Shown here: positions 18,000-26,299 of the stretch, one piece after another
How positions within the stretch are numbered: position 1 is the stretch's first letter
Layout of the letters: each line of letters starts with the position of its first letter
DNA from: Chlorogloea sp. CCALA 695
Lineage (GTDB): Bacteria > Cyanobacteriota > Cyanobacteriia > Cyanobacteriales > Chroococcidiopsidaceae
Direction: 5' to 3'
NCBI RefSeq assembly: GCF_003003885.1
Contig: NZ_PVWN01000016.1
Coordinates: 1 to 64,000 of the forward strand
DNA: 64,000 bases
The notes under the pieces: model-generated
The model's database searches: none
The model's input: the letters and a program-made list of their open reading frames with translations, nothing else
Told to the model about the DNA's origin: nothing
Made by a program: the position numbers and the translations under genes

Positions 18000-19198
18000 A
18001 TGTGTTATAATGTGAGAATGCTCAAAGCCTTCAAGTACCGTTTTTATCCCACTTCTGAACAAGAAACCTTGTTGCGGAGAACTATGGGGTGCGCTCGTTT
18101 GGTTTACAACCGAGCGTTGGCGGCAAGGACGGAGGGCTGGTACGAAAGAAGGGAAAGAATCGGTTATGCCGACACTTCTACCATGCTGACGTTTTGGAAA
18201 AAGCAGGAGGATTTGCAATTTCTGAATGAGGTTAGTTGCGTACCTTTGCAGCAAGGACTTAGGCACTTGCAAAAGGCGTTTGCTAACTTTTGGACGGGAA
18301 CAGCTAAGTATCCCAACTTCAAAAAGAAGCATAACGGCGGTAGTGCAGAGTTTACCAAATCTGCTTTTAAGTGGAAGGATGGGCAAGTATTTTTGGCTAA
18401 GTGCCGAGAAGCATTGCCTATTCGTTGGAGTAGACAATTGCCTAAAGGGTGCGAACCCAGTACGATAACGGTCAAACTTGATGCTTCGGGACGTTTTCAC
18501 GTTTCTTTGCTTGTAGATACATTTGTTGAACCATTGCCAAAATCCAATAAATCTATCGGTTTGGACGTGGGTATCTCTAGCTTGATTGCTACCAGCAATG
18601 GAGACAAAATTGCTAACCAAGGCACTTTAAACGGTTGAGGACTAAACTCAGACGAGTACAAAAATCGTTGTCTCGCAAGCAGAAAGGGTCTAATAATCGA
18701 CACAAAGCGAGGCTCAAAGTAGCTAAAGTACACTCCCAAATAACTGATAGCAGAAAAGACTTTTTGCATAAGCTGACTACTCAACTGGTGAACGAAAACC
18801 AAACCATCGTGGTTGAGGATTTGGCGATTAAAAACATGGTTAAAAACCACAAATTGGCGCTGCATATTTCTGATGCTTCTTGGGGAGAATTGATACGTCA
18901 ACTTGCTTACAAATGCGAGTGGTACGGACGTGAATTGATAAAAATTGATCGATGGTTTCCTAGTTCTAAAAGGTGCGGAAGTTGTGGGCATATTGTAGAT
19001 AAAATGCCGTTGAATGTACGGGAGTGGGAGTGTCCTAGATGCTCTGTAATCCATGATCGTGATATCAACGCGAGTAAGAATATTCTGGCGGCAGGGCTTG
19101 CCGTTTCAGTCTGTGGAGCGAACATAAGACCTGATGACCAATCGGTTAAAGGGCAGTTGCGAAATACCCGAAAGGGAAAGAAACAGAAACCTAAATAG
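18000..19198 (+). pseudogene. tnpB: frameshifted TnpB (RNA-guided nuclease, IS605 OrfB)
   Basis: TnpB is an RNA-guided DNA nuclease, ancestor of Cas12. Frame 1 runs from MCYNVR/MLKAFKYRFYPT to a stop at 18638. The homologous continuation RHFKRLRTKLRRVQKS is in the -1 frame. Restoring one C in the CC run at 18617-18618 gives the expected IANPRHFKRLR, so a one-base deletion, or a sequencing error, breaks the gene. Otherwise the protein is complete: RuvC Asp in GLDVGI, Glu in VVEDLAIKN, zinc finger CGSC...CPRC, and last Asp in HDRDINASKN. A TTG at 18635 could restart the C-terminal half. Its guide RNA would overlap the 3' end. Confidence 0.88.
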
Positions 19199-19210
19199 TG
19201 ATGTTTAGGA

Positions 19211-19252
19211 ATCTCTAATCTCAGGGGTAGCCGGATTAGGGAGGATGTCAAA
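19211..19252 (+). other. right-end hairpin of the tnpB element
   Basis: CTAATC (19215-19220) pairs with GATTAG (19234-19239), extended by TCT/GGA-type pairs, and is followed by GAGGATGTCAAA. Position and form match the right end recognised in single-stranded transposition, and the region would also form the 3' part of a TnpB guide RNA. Confidence 0.5.
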
Positions 19253-19253
19253 A

Positions 19254-19886
19254 TTAGCTTTCAATATGTGGTGCAGAATAATAAATAATTGCTAGAAAAA
19301 CTATCGGCAATTCAATCAACCTCTCTGGTCCGTGCGGAATATCGCCTTGAAACGTTAGCGAGTCGCCAGGTTTTAATAGATAAGTAGATTGTCCGTGTCG
19401 ATATTCAATTTTGCCTTGCAGCATATGAATAAACTCTACTCCTGGATGTTCAAAAGTTGGAAAAGCCTCCGAAGCATCGTCCATTGCAATCAAAAATGGT
19501 TCAAATAACTTAGTAGAACCGCGATCATAAGCTAATAGATGGTAGGTATGACCGCATTTAGTCCCTCTGCGTACTACTTCCATTCCTTCGCCACTTTTGA
19601 CCAGTTGCGCGTCGCCTTCGGGCATATTGTAGTTGCGAAATAAAGTTGAAAGCGATACCCCTAGCGCACTGGCTAGTTTTGCTAAGGTTTCTAGACTGGT
19701 TGCAGTTTGAGCATTTTCAATTTTTGATAGCATCCCACGCGAAATGTTTGCGCGATCGCATACCTCAGCAATTGTTAACCTGTGTTTTTGCCGCAATTGC
19801 CTGATCGTATTGCCAATATAACGCTCTAAAGAACCATTATCAGTTTGTTCTGTGGATGCCATGAGTTTATTTTCTACTGCAACCAT
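19254..19886 (-). CDS. XRE-family regulator with C-terminal cupin sensor
   Basis: A transcription factor with an N-terminal helix-turn-helix (about residues 25-80, RQLRQKHRLTIAEVCDRANI followed by SRGMLSKIENAQTATSLETL) and a C-terminal cupin domain. The cupin blocks are FEHPGVEFIHMLQGKIEYRHG, in parts, and LKPGDSLTFQGDIPHGPERL. Cupin regulators of this type usually bind a small ligand. It is transcribed divergently from the mgd-gmaS-mgs operon, 90 bp away, and is its most likely regulator. ATG 19886 is chosen. A TTG at 19901 and an ATG at 19844 are alternatives. Confidence 0.85.
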   Translation of the reverse strand: MVAVENKLMASTEQTDNGSLERYIGNTIRQLRQKHRLTIAEVCDRANISRGMLSKIENAQTATSLETLAKLASALGVSLSTLFRNYNMPEGDAQLVKSGEGMEVVRRGTKCGHTYHLLAYDRGSTKLFEPFLIAMDDASEAFPTFEHPGVEFIHMLQGKIEYRHGQSTYLLKPGDSLTFQGDIPHGPERLIELPIVFLAIIYYSAPHIES

Positions 19887-19888
19887 TT

Positions 19889-19934
19889 TGCATAATAGCA
19901 AGCATTGACAGATATAAATAAAAAGTGCATGATA
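19889..19934. promoter_or_regulatory. candidate operator repeats in the divergent promoter region
   Basis: TGCATAATA (19889-19897) and TGCATGATA (19926-19934) are direct repeats, 37 bp start to start, in the 90-bp gap between the XRE-cupin gene and mgdA. Their position suits binding by the divergent regulator. This is inference from position and repetition only. Confidence 0.3.
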
Positions 19935-19975
19935 TTCACTAAAGTTTCTTGTAAAGAATCTTAACTGCTCTAACT

Positions 19976-21217
19976 ATGCCGTTACGCTTATTAAAATTTG
20001 CCCTGAATAAGAAGTATCCAGAACCAAGGATGTTTCGGCAATGCGATCGCCTAAAATCGGGCTACGATGCGGTAATTATTGGCGGTGGCGGTCATGGACT
20101 GGCGGCGGCTTATTATTTGGCAAGGGATTACGGGATAACTAATGTTGCGGTTTTAGAAAAAGGCTATATCGGCGGCGGAAATACGGGACGAAATACAACA
20201 ATTATTCGCTCTAACTATCTCACGCCGGAAGGAGTGAAATTTTATGATGAATCGGTGAAATTGTGGCAGGATTTGGCACAAGATTTTGACTTAAATTTGT
20301 TCTACTCTACACGCGGACATTTTACACTAGCGCATACTGACGCATCGGTAAGAACAATGCGCTGGCGGGCGGAAGTAAATAAGCATTTTGGGATTGATAG
20401 CGAGTTGGTGAGTCCCCAAGAAGTCCAAAAAGCTTGTCCGTACATGGATATTAATTGCGGCGGAAATGCCCCGGTTTTAGGTGCTTTGTTCCACGCACCA
20501 GGAAGTATAGCCCGTCATGATGCTGTGGCTTGGGGCTACGGACGCGGTGCAGACTTGCGCGGGGTAGAAATTCACCAACAAACGGAAGTATTAGGAATTG
20601 AGGTTAAAGGGGGCAAAATTACGGGGGTTAGAACCTCACGCGGTCATATTTCTACTCCAAAAGTATTGTGTGCGGTGGCGGGATCTACACCTCGGATGTT
20701 GAAAATGGTGGAAATGAAGTCGCCAATAGTTATTCATCCGTTGCAAGCAATGGTTAGCGAACCAATGAAAGCTTGGTTAGATCCAATAATAGTTTCTGGT
20801 AGCTTGCACGTCTATGTTAGTCAAACCGCTAGAGGAGAGTTAGTTATGGGTGCATCTTTAGACCCTTACGAGTTGCATTCTACGCGATCTACTTTTGATT
20901 TTACTGAAGGATTGGCGGCGCATATGCTGGAATTATTCCCGATGCTTTCCCACGTTAAAGTAGTACGCCAATGGGCGGGAATGGCAGACATGACACCGGA
21001 TTTTGCGCCAATTATGGGGAAGACAGAGATTGAAGGGTTTTATTTAGATGCAGGTTGGGGAACTTGGGGTTTTAAAGCAACTCCCGTATGCGGTAAAACT
21101 ATGGCTTATACTGTGGCGTGCGATCGCAATCATAATTTAATTACAGATTTTTCTCTATCTCGGTTTACAAATCATGCCTTAGTTGGGGAAAAAGGCGCAG
21201 CTTCGGTGGGACACTAA
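19976..21217 (+). CDS. mgdA: N-methylglutamate dehydrogenase subunit A (SoxB-like flavoprotein)
   Basis: Beta-like subunit of the four-part N-methylglutamate dehydrogenase / sarcosine oxidase family, which oxidises the N-methyl group. 413 residues. The FAD-binding Rossmann motif is VIIGGGGHGLAAAYYLA (about 34-50), followed by GGGNTGRNTTIIRSNYL, a phrase typical of this subunit, and a C-terminal GWGTWGFKATPVCG block. Family members hold non-covalent FAD and share a covalent FMN with the alpha subunit. It is first of eight co-directional genes, with its stop codon immediately before the next start. The mgd rather than sox name rests on the downstream gmaS and mgsABC. Substrate is inferred, not shown. 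Confidence 0.85.
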   Translation: MPLRLLKFALNKKYPEPRMFRQCDRLKSGYDAVIIGGGGHGLAAAYYLARDYGITNVAVLEKGYIGGGNTGRNTTIIRSNYLTPEGVKFYDESVKLWQDLAQDFDLNLFYSTRGHFTLAHTDASVRTMRWRAEVNKHFGIDSELVSPQEVQKACPYMDINCGGNAPVLGALFHAPGSIARHDAVAWGYGRGADLRGVEIHQQTEVLGIEVKGGKITGVRTSRGHISTPKVLCAVAGSTPRMLKMVEMKSPIVIHPLQAMVSEPMKAWLDPIIVSGSLHVYVSQTARGELVMGASLDPYELHSTRSTFDFTEGLAAHMLELFPMLSHVKVVRQWAGMADMTPDFAPIMGKTEIEGFYLDAGWGTWGFKATPVCGKTMAYTVACDRNHNLITDFSLSRFTNHALVGEKGAASVGH

Positions 21218-21475
21218 ATGATTATTGTAACTTGTCCGATTAATGGTGCTAGACCTGTTTCTGAGTTTGTTTGCGGTGGTGAAGTGCGTTTAATGCCCAA
21301 TCCTCAAACAACAGACGATGCAACTTGGGCGGATTATGTGTTTAATCGCAATGGAGAAGCAGGGATAAAAAAAGAATGGTGGTGTCATACTCCTAGTAAT
21401 ACTTGGTTTATTGCTGAACGAAATACCCAAACTGACGAAATTATCAGCACTTATTTATATCAGGGGGCTTTATGA
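21218..21475 (+). CDS. mgdB: N-methylglutamate dehydrogenase subunit B (SoxD-like)
   Basis: Small delta-like subunit, 85 residues. SoxD proteins bind structural zinc through a CPxC pair near the N-terminus and His/Cys residues near the middle. Here the first site reads CPIN (Cys6, Asn9) and the second WWCHTPSNTW (Cys56, His57), so the standard ligand set is incomplete. The ordering GGEVR...EWWCH...WF and the position between SoxB-like and SoxA-like genes make the assignment secure. It starts directly after mgdA and overlaps mgdC by the ATGA junction at 21472, implying translational coupling. Confidence 0.85.
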   Translation: MIIVTCPINGARPVSEFVCGGEVRLMPNPQTTDDATWADYVFNRNGEAGIKKEWWCHTPSNTWFIAERNTQTDEIISTYLYQGAL

Positions 21476-24330
21476 GTAATCGATTGTCTCCTGTAAATGG
21501 AGAATGGATAAATCGCCAGCAACGAATTGATTTTACCTTTGAAGGTAGGCGCTATTGGGGCTATGAGGGGGACACGATAAGTAGTGCGTTGTGGGCATCA
21601 GGGCAACGTATACTTGGGCGTAGCTTTAAATATCATCGTCCGCGCGGCATTTTGAGCATGGCAAACCATGATATCAATGCTTTGATGCAAGATGGGCAAA
21701 AGCTGAACGTGCGTGGAGATGTCACGCCATTAACTCAGGGAATGACATTAGAAGCTGTAAATACCTTTGGTGGAGTAGAAAGCGATCGCGCCAGCATTAT
21801 TAACTTCTTCTCAGCTTTTCTCCCCGTAGGATTTTACTACAAAGCTTTCCACAATAAAAAGCTATTTCCCTTTTGGGAGCGGACTATTCGTAATATTAGC
21901 GGTTTGGGAAAATTGGATGTAAATACGCCTCATATTCGTACCCCAAAGCGTTATGATTTTTGCGATGTATTGGTAATAGGTGCGGGTGTTTCGGGACTAT
22001 CCGCAGGTTTAGCTGCTGCAGAATCCGGCTACGATGTAGTAATTGTTGATGAAAATGCCAACATTGGCGTAGAGACGTTGCGCTGCAACGTCTTTAATCA
22101 TCCCAAAATCAGAATCTATACAGCAACCCAAGCAGCAGGATATTACGCCGATCGCCTGATACCTTTAGTTAATAGCAATTATTTGTCTAAAATGCGTGCA
22201 AAAGCAGTAATTGCAGCAACGGGCGCATACGAACAGCCAGCAGTATTTCGCAACAACGATTTGCCAGGAGTAATGTTAGCATCGGCGGCGCAAAAGTTAA
22301 TTTATCGCTACGCTGTCAAGCCGATGAATCGGGCAGTAGTTTTATTAGCAAATAAGGAGGGATATCAAGCAGTTTTAGATTTAGTCGCCCATGATGTAAC
22401 AGTAATGGCAATAGTGGATTTAAGAAAAGATCCGCCAGTAAATGAATTAACGGAAAAAGTGCGATCGCTCTCTATTCCCATTTACCCTGGTTATTGCATC
22501 ATTGAAGCCAAACCAAACCCCGCCGGGGATGGCGTTGCAAGTGCTGTAATTTCTCCGATTGCTAATCAAGGAGTAACCGAGAAAATAGCTTGTGATGGCA
22601 TTGTTATGAGTGTAGGTTGGGCATCTGCTGCAAACTTGTTGTATCAAGCAGGTACTAAAATGCGCTTTGATGACTTTTTGCAGCAGTTTGTCCCCGAAAC
22701 CTTGCCGCCGGGAGTGTTTGCTTGTGGGCGGGTAAATGGGGTGTTTGATTTTGACCAAAAACTACTTGATGGGAAAAGAGCAGGGCTAGAAGCCGCTAAT
22801 TACTTAGGCTTAGGCGATAAATTAGAGATTACTGTTGCTCCAGAAATTGAACCGCCTTCGTATGGGTGGGCGATCGCACCTCATCCCCAAGGTAAGGAAT
22901 TTGTAGACTTTGACGAAGACTTGCAATACAAAGATTTTGTTAACGCCATTCAAGAAGGATTTGACAACATTGAACTATTAAAACGCTATACAACAGTGGG
23001 AATGGGCCCAAGTCAAGGTAAACATTCAAATATGAATGCTTTGCGAATTTTGGCGAAAATTACCGGGAAATCGCCGGGAGAAGTAGGGACAACTACCGCT
23101 AGACCTTTTTTTCATCCTGTACCGATGGCGCACTTAGCCGGAAGAGGTTTTACACCTTTTAGACAAACTCCTTTACATAGCCGTCATGAAGCTTTGGGCG
23201 CGTGCTTTATGGCGGCGGGAATGTGGAGTAGACCAGAGTATTACACTCAGCTAGGTAAAAGTAGAAAAGAGTGTATTGAGTTTGAAGTTGCAACAGTGCG
23301 CGATCGCGTTGGTATTATTGATGTTGGGACTTTAGGCAAAATTGAAATTAGAGGCGCCGAGGCGGCGAAGTTTCTAGAACGAGTTTACACCGGACGTTAC
23401 AGTAATATGACTGTTGGGACAACTCGTTATGCACTGATGCTAGATGAAACGGGTGTAATCGTTGATGATGGTGTAGTTGCAAGGTTAGGAATTGAGCATT
23501 TTTACTTTACAACTACAACTTCTGGTGCAACGCAGATATATCGGGAATTGTCGCGGTTACTTATTTTGTGGCAATTAGATTGTGGGATCGTTAATTTAAC
23601 AGGAGCGCGATCGGCAATTAATTTAGCGGGATGTTATGCAAGGGAAGCCTTAGCTAAATTAACTAATATCGATCTGGATAGTACGGCTTTTCCTTATTTA
23701 GCAGTCCGCGAGGCAGAAATTGCAGGCATTCCGGCTTTGTTAATGCGTGTCGGCTTTGTAGGTGAATGGGGTTATGAAATTCATGTAGCCGCCGAATTTG
23801 CCCCAGCGCTTTGGGATACGCTATTAGAAACTGGAAAAGATTATCAAATTGCAGCTTTTGGCGTAGAAGCACAAAGAGTATTGAGGTTAGAAAAAGGTCA
23901 TTTAATCATCGGTCAAGATACCGATGGTTTAACAACGCCAATTGAAGCAAATCTAGAGTGGGCGGTAAAGATGGATAAACCCTTTTTTATCGGTCAGCGT
24001 AGCTTACAAATTGTAGCTAAACGTGAGGTGAAACATAAACTTATCGGCTTCAGGTTGGATGCAGACATCGTTACTCCACCGCAAGAATGCCATTTAGTCA
24101 TTGATCGCAATGATATTGCTGGGCGTGTTACAAGTATTGCTTTTAGTCCAACTAGGCAACGTTACATTGGTTTAGCTTACATTACGCCAGAACTTGCAAC
24201 TACAGGAGAATTTTCAATTAAGTTAAGCGATCGCACATCTATATCTGCAACTATATGTCCCACCCCATTTTACGATCCTGGTAATCTGCGCCAAAAAGCA
24301 GCAAGCCAACGTCAGGAGGTAGGCGCATGA
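21472..24330 (+). CDS. mgdC: N-methylglutamate dehydrogenase subunit C (SoxA-like, with GcvT domain)
   Basis: Large alpha-like subunit, 952 residues. In order: an N-terminal ferredoxin-like module without cysteines (about 1-90, ending RSFKYHRPRGI); a dinucleotide-binding oxidoreductase core with VLVIGAGVSGLSAGLAA (about 165-181); a SoxA linker region; and a C-terminal aminomethyltransferase (GcvT) domain (about 590-945) that in this family passes the methyl-derived carbon to tetrahydrofolate. A palindromic repeat (22073-22093) lies in frame and encodes the ETLRCNV stretch directly after the VDE of the first Rossmann fold. There the protein seems shorter than homologues by roughly 25 residues. 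ATGA overlaps join it to mgdB and mgdD. Confidence 0.85.
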   Translation: MSNRLSPVNGEWINRQQRIDFTFEGRRYWGYEGDTISSALWASGQRILGRSFKYHRPRGILSMANHDINALMQDGQKLNVRGDVTPLTQGMTLEAVNTFGGVESDRASIINFFSAFLPVGFYYKAFHNKKLFPFWERTIRNISGLGKLDVNTPHIRTPKRYDFCDVLVIGAGVSGLSAGLAAAESGYDVVIVDENANIGVETLRCNVFNHPKIRIYTATQAAGYYADRLIPLVNSNYLSKMRAKAVIAATGAYEQPAVFRNNDLPGVMLASAAQKLIYRYAVKPMNRAVVLLANKEGYQAVLDLVAHDVTVMAIVDLRKDPPVNELTEKVRSLSIPIYPGYCIIEAKPNPAGDGVASAVISPIANQGVTEKIACDGIVMSVGWASAANLLYQAGTKMRFDDFLQQFVPETLPPGVFACGRVNGVFDFDQKLLDGKRAGLEAANYLGLGDKLEITVAPEIEPPSYGWAIAPHPQGKEFVDFDEDLQYKDFVNAIQEGFDNIELLKRYTTVGMGPSQGKHSNMNALRILAKITGKSPGEVGTTTARPFFHPVPMAHLAGRGFTPFRQTPLHSRHEALGACFMAAGMWSRPEYYTQLGKSRKECIEFEVATVRDRVGIIDVGTLGKIEIRGAEAAKFLERVYTGRYSNMTVGTTRYALMLDETGVIVDDGVVARLGIEHFYFTTTTSGATQIYRELSRLLILWQLDCGIVNLTGARSAINLAGCYAREALAKLTNIDLDSTAFPYLAVREAEIAGIPALLMRVGFVGEWGYEIHVAAEFAPALWDTLLETGKDYQIAAFGVEAQRVLRLEKGHLIIGQDTDGLTTPIEANLEWAVKMDKPFFIGQRSLQIVAKREVKHKLIGFRLDADIVTPPQECHLVIDRNDIAGRVTSIAFSPTRQRYIGLAYITPELATTGEFSIKLSDRTSISATICPTPFYDPGNLRQKAASQRQEVGA
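22073..22093. repeat. AGACGTTGC palindrome inside mgdC
   Basis: AGACGTTGC (22073-22081) and GCAACGTCT (22085-22093) form a perfect 9-bp stem with a 3-base loop, within coding sequence and keeping the frame open. The same palindrome is intergenic at 24918-24938 and 57410-57432. Confidence 0.9.
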
Positions 24331-24917
24331 GGACTTCTAACAGTTTTAGCACCATCGGCGATGTTAATGAAATACAAATAGTGGACAACGTAACGCAGTT
24401 AGAAATTGTCGATTTATCCTTTATTCCTCGATTTGGCGTTAAAGGTGCGGGTGCAGAAGCGTGGTTAGCTACACAATCAATAGCTGTACCTGATTTTCCG
24501 AATAGTTGGTGTTTCCTCTCAAAAGGAGGAATTATTGCCCGTTTGGGTGCAAATGAATTTTTGATTGAAGATCGGACGATCGCACCTCAGTTAACACAGG
24601 CTTGTAAGTCTCCTCCACCAAAGGTTTACCCTGTCTTGAGACAAGACTTAGCGAGCGCACTTATTGGACTCCAGGTAAACGAATTACTATTACAGACTTG
24701 CAACTTTAACTTTCAATCGCTATCAATTACCGAGAATCCAGTAATTTTAACTTCAATGGCAGGAGTAAATGTCACAGTAATTCCAGGAGTTCTTCAGGAA
24801 CAACCATTTTACAGAATTTGGTGCGATTGTACCTTTGGAGTGTATTTATGGCAAACCTTAAATGCGATCGTATCTGAATTAGGCGGCGGTGCGATCGGCA
24901 ACGCAACATTATTGTAG
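24327..24917 (+). CDS. mgdD: N-methylglutamate dehydrogenase subunit D (SoxG-like)
   Basis: Gamma-like subunit, 196 residues. SoxG proteins have a GcvT-like fold and complete the heterotetramer. Sequence conservation is usually low; recognisable blocks are FIPRFGVKGAGAEAWL near the N-terminus, ARLGANEFLIE, and a C-terminal CDCTFGVYLWQTL. Assignment rests on these and on position after the SoxA-like gene, with which it overlaps by ATGA. The stop codon TAG at 24915-24917 borders the palindromic repeat at 24918, whose usual 5' neighbour is GTAG, so the repeat probably set the present C-terminus. Confidence 0.8.
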   Translation: MRTSNSFSTIGDVNEIQIVDNVTQLEIVDLSFIPRFGVKGAGAEAWLATQSIAVPDFPNSWCFLSKGGIIARLGANEFLIEDRTIAPQLTQACKSPPPKVYPVLRQDLASALIGLQVNELLLQTCNFNFQSLSITENPVILTSMAGVNVTVIPGVLQEQPFYRIWCDCTFGVYLWQTLNAIVSELGGGAIGNATLL

Positions 24918-24938
24918 AGACGTTGCGGTGCAACGTCT
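24918..24938. repeat. AGACGTTGC palindrome between mgdD and gmaS
   Basis: AGACGTTGC (24918-24926) and GCAACGTCT (24930-24938) with a 3-base loop. In the transcript it would form a hairpin 31 bases before the gmaS start and could weaken or process the message between the dehydrogenase genes and gmaS. Confidence 0.85.
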
Positions 24939-24968
24939 TTATACATTTATAAAAAAGGAAAATAATTA

Positions 24969-26297
24969 ATGACACCAGAACAAGCCAAACAATTTTTAGC
25001 CGAAAACAAAGTAAAGTTTGTACTGGCACAATTTGTCGATATTCACGGCGTAGCCAAAACAAAAGCATTACCAGCAGGGCATTTTGACGATATTCTCAAT
25101 CCGGGGGCGGGTTTTGCAGGTTTTGCTGTATGGGGTTTAGGAATGCAGCCAAATAGCCCGGATTTTATGGCGGTAGGCGATTCAACCACACTATCTTTAG
25201 TACCTTGGATGCCCGGATTTGCCCGTGTAGTCTGTGTTGGTAATGTTAAAGGACAACCATACCCTTACGATTCCCGCTTTATATTAATGCAGCAGTTAGA
25301 AAGGCTGAAACAAAAAGGTTGGACTTTATACACAGGATTAGAACCAGAATTTTCTTTACTTTATCAAGATAAACGCGGGAATATTTACCCCTGTGATCGC
25401 ACCGATAATTTAGAAAAGCCTTGCTACGATTACAAAGGACTTTCTCGCAGTCGGGCTTTTATCGAAAAATTGGTAGACTCCTTGCAAGCGGTGGAGTTTG
25501 ACGTTTATCAAATTGATCACGAAGATGCTAACGGTCAGTTTGAAATTAATTATACTTATACCGATGCGTTGACATCGTGCGATCGCTACATTTTCTTTAA
25601 AATGGCGGCTTCAGAAATAGCCAAAGAAATGGGTTTAGTTTGCTCATTTATGCCTAAACCTTTCGCCAATCGTTCCGGTAACGGAATGCACATTCATATG
25701 TCAATCTCGGATGGCAAAAGTAACTTATTTGCTGATGATACCGACGAAAAAAATCTAGGATTATCAAAACTAGCCTATCATTTCATGGGCGGATTATTAG
25801 CTCACGCCCCAGCTTTGACGGCGATTTGCGCCCCAACGATTAACTCCTACAAACGTTTAGTAGTGGGGCGAAGTTTAAGCGGTGCAACTTGGGCCCCTGC
25901 TTACATAAGTTACGGAGACAACAATCGCTCTACTATGGTGCGGATTCCTGGAGGGCGCTTAGAATTACGTTTAGCTGATGGATCTTGCAACCCTTATTTA
26001 GCTACAGCAGTGGCGATCGCAGCCGGGTTAGATGGCATCGAAAAAGAGCTAGATCCAGGCGAACCTTACAACAATAATTTGTACGATCTATCCGACCGGG
26101 AACTCAGAGATAAAGGCATTCAAACTTTACCTCAAAGTCTCTCCCAAGCCCTCGACGCTTTGGAGTCGGACGAAGTAATAACAAGCGCTTTGGGAGTATT
26201 AGCCGAGGAATTTATTAGCCTCAAACGGATGGAATGGGTGGAATATATGCGCCATGTTTCCGAGTGGGAAGTAAAAAAGTATTTGGAGTTTTTCTAA
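24969..26297 (+). CDS. gmaS: gamma-glutamylmethylamide synthetase (GlnA/GlnT-like)
   Basis: ATP-dependent ligase of the glutamine synthetase superfamily, 442 residues (usual GmaS/GlnT length about 440). It would join methylamine to glutamate, giving gamma-glutamylmethylamide, the first step of the N-methylglutamate pathway. GS landmarks are visible: [14 protein letters not shown] in the N-terminal grasp domain, the metal-binding EPEF and [14 protein letters not shown] blocks, [11 protein letters not shown], and the ATP/glutamate site [20 protein letters not shown]. Plain glutamine synthetase activity cannot be excluded from sequence alone; the flanking mgd and mgs genes decide the call. A good AGGA site precedes the ATG, and mgsA begins two bases after the stop. 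Confidence 0.82.
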   Translation: MTPEQAKQFLAENKVKFVLAQFVDIHGVAKTKALPAGHFDDILNPGAGFAGFAVWGLGMQPNSPDFMAVGDSTTLSLVPWMPGFARVVCVGNVKGQPYPYDSRFILMQQLERLKQKGWTLYTGLEPEFSLLYQDKRGNIYPCDRTDNLEKPCYDYKGLSRSRAFIEKLVDSLQAVEFDVYQIDHEDANGQFEINYTYTDALTSCDRYIFFKMAASEIAKEMGLVCSFMPKPFANRSGNGMHIHMSISDGKSNLFADDTDEKNLGLSKLAYHFMGGLLAHAPALTAICAPTINSYKRLVVGRSLSGATWAPAYISYGDNNRSTMVRIPGGRLELRLADGSCNPYLATAVAIAAGLDGIEKELDPGEPYNNNLYDLSDRELRDKGIQTLPQSLSQALDALESDEVITSALGVLAEEFISLKRMEWVEYMRHVSEWEVKKYLEFF

Positions 26298-26299
26298 TT

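Larger units (their letters stand above)
17842..19252 (+). mobile_element. IS200/IS605-type element carrying only tnpB
   Basis: A tnpB gene without tnpA (IS1341-like organisation) is flanked on the left by strong hairpins and on the right by a hairpin followed by GGATGTCAAA. That right-end arrangement is seen in cyanobacterial IS605-family elements. Elements of this family lack terminal inverted repeats and target duplications, so the exact ends are approximate. With no TnpA and a frameshifted tnpB, the copy should be immobile by itself. Confidence 0.6.

Noticed and set aside
19951-19964. NtcA-like site GTA-N8-TAA before mgdA
   Set aside because: One base off GTAN8TAC and only 12 bases from the start codon, too close to allow a normal -10 region; probably chance.
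19976-24917. Plain heterotetrameric sarcosine oxidase operon
   Set aside because: The downstream gmaS and mgsABC in the same transcript and the lack of glycine-betaine or serine hydroxymethyltransferase genes favour N-methylglutamate dehydrogenase, although substrate is not proven.
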